From: J088 sp003695505 [NCBI: Candidatus Dadabacteria bacterium]
GTDB taxonomy: Bacteria; J088
NCBI GenBank assembly: GCA_003695505.1
Contig: RFIY01000293.1
Coordinates: 1 to 15,544 of the forward strand
DNA: 15,544 bases
Direction: 5' to 3'
Shown one piece after another: positions 14,512-15,544 of this stretch (within the stretch, counting starts at the first letter, position 1; every line of letters starts with the position of its first letter). The notes under the pieces were generated by a model. It did no database searches. It saw only the letters and a list, made by a program, of their open reading frames with translations, and was not told the origin of the DNA. The position numbers and the translations under genes are program-made.

Positions 14512-15543
14512 TTACTCCGGCGCCGTAGAGTCAGACGGGGCCTGATGACGCAGCCAGGCGTCCACAAACGGCTCCAGATCGCCGTTGAGCACCGCATCGA
14601 CGTTTGATGTCTCGTAGCCGGTTCTCAGATCCTTGACCATCTGATACGGCTGCAGGACGTAATTCCGAATCTGGCTGCCCCACTCGATCTTCTTCTTGCC
14701 GGCATGAAATCCTTCGAGGCGCTGTTCGCGCTCGGCCCGTTGCAATTCGTAGAGCCGGGCCTGCAGCAGCTTCAGGGCCGTCGCCTTGTTCTGGTGCTGC
14801 GACCGCTCGTTCTGGCAGGCAACGACGATCCCGGTCGGGATATGCGTGATGCGCACGGCAGAATCGGTCTTGTTGACGTGCTGTCCGCCAGCGCCACTCG
14901 AGCGATAGGTGTCGATGCGCAGATCCTTGTCGTCGATTTCGATCTCTTCGTCGTCCTCGATTTCAGGCATCACGAATACCGCTGCAAAACTGGTGTGTCG
15001 GCGTTTATTCGCGTCATATGGGCTGATGCGCACCAGACGGTGGACGCCTGACTCACTTTTGAGGTACCCGTAGGCGTAGTCGCCTTCGACGCGAATCGTC
15101 GCGCTCTTGATGCCGGCCTCTTCGCCGGGACTCTCGTCAAGCAGACTCACCGAAAACCCACGAGATTCGGCATAGCGGATGATCATCCGCAGCAGCATTT
15201 CGGCCCAATCCTGCGCCTCCGTGCCGCCGGCGCCCGCCTGCACGGTAACCAGGGCGTTCAACGCATCGTGTTCATCGCCCAGCAGGCGTTCGAACTCGAA
15301 GCGATCCAGATCCTGTTGCGCAGCCTGATAGATCTGCTCGGCGTCGGACAGCGCTGAGGCGTCCCCGGCCTCGCGGGCCAGTTCGAGCATCACCTCGGCG
15401 TCGTCCAGCGCTGACTGGATGCGCTCGAAACGTTCGAGCGGCGCGCGCAGCCGCTCGATCTGCTTCATCACCTTTTGCGCAGTCTCCTGGTTGTCCCAGA
15501 ATCCCGGCGCGGATGCCTGCCGTTCGAGCAATTCGATTTCTTC
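14512..15543 (-). CDS. prfB: peptide chain release factor 2 (N-terminus outside window)
   Basis: Recognises UGA and UAA in the ribosomal A site and triggers peptide release. The visible 343 residues cover almost the whole protein; the frame stays open to the right edge (EEIELLERQASAPGFWDN), so about 20-25 residues are missing compared with E. coli RF2 (365). The peptidyl-transferase motif GGQ is intact in SSGAGGQHVNKTDSAVR, followed by the RF2-typical ITHIPTGIVVACQNERSQHQNK. The codon-recognition tripeptide is SPY, in VRISPYDANKRRHTSF, where the classical RF2 motif is SPF. The programmed +1 frameshift site common in prfB, near codon 25, would lie beyond the window and cannot be checked. An AGPS-like gene follows 74 bases downstream, where many gammaproteobacteria have lysS. 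Confidence 0.97.
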   Translation of the reverse strand, partial: EEIELLERQASAPGFWDNQETAQKVMKQIERLRAPLERFERIQSALDDAEVMLELAREAGDASALSDAEQIYQAAQQDLDRFEFERLLGDEHDALNALVTVQAGAGGTEAQDWAEMLLRMIIRYAESRGFSVSLLDESPGEEAGIKSATIRVEGDYAYGYLKSESGVHRLVRISPYDANKRRHTSFAAVFVMPEIEDDEEIEIDDKDLRIDTYRSSGAGGQHVNKTDSAVRITHIPTGIVVACQNERSQHQNKATALKLLQARLYELQRAEREQRLEGFHAGKKKIEWGSQIRNYVLQPYQMVKDLRTGYETSNVDAVLNGDLEPFVDAWLRHQAPSDSTAPE

Positions 15544-15544
15544 T

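Overview
The window looks like a chromosomal segment of a GC-rich proteobacterium, most likely a gammaproteobacterium. This rests on a YfgD-type ArsC, an Mla/Mce-type lipid transporter, lipobox lipoproteins, sigma70-like promoters and a bacterial tRNA-Pro(CGG). An order such as Nevskiales or Salinisphaerales is possible, but that is a guess. I saw no insertion sequence, phage gene or CRISPR array.

Left arm, plus strand (1-3706): two tandem MlaE/YrbE permeases (the first lacks only a few N-terminal residues) and one MCE (MlaD-like) substrate-binding protein form an ABC lipid-transport operon. Its ATPase is presumably upstream of the window. The anhydro-MurNAc kinase gene anmK overlaps the end of the MCE gene, so phospholipid trafficking and peptidoglycan recycling are coupled in one transcript.

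Middle, plus strand (3750-7833): two large predicted lipoproteins, each with its own promoter and a good ribosome binding site, are separated by a textbook intrinsic terminator. The first has a PPC-like domain and then three cysteine/acidic repeats closely resembling LIN-12/Notch repeats (LNR), but with a four-cysteine pattern. The second is an unassigned lipoprotein. A 560-base gene-free stretch follows, packed with REP-like GC-rich palindromes, and then a tRNA-Pro(CGG) gene on the minus strand with no encoded CCA.

Right part (8662-15544): a plus-strand LigB/extradiol-dioxygenase-like protein whose expected metal-binding histidines appear to be replaced; a minus-strand YfgD-type ArsC; and a plus-strand short-chain dehydrogenase. 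A tightly packed minus-strand run follows: prfB (release factor 2, N-terminus off the right edge), an alkylglycerone-phosphate synthase (AGPS)-like flavoprotein, a small GlcE-like FAD-binding protein and a diacylglycerol-kinase-family lipid kinase. The AGPS-like protein, the lipid kinase and the nearby SDR suggest an ether-lipid or other glycerolipid-modifying locus. The most novel-looking items are the LNR-repeat lipoprotein, this AGPS/GlcE/lipid-kinase operon and the LigB-like protein without its metal ligands.
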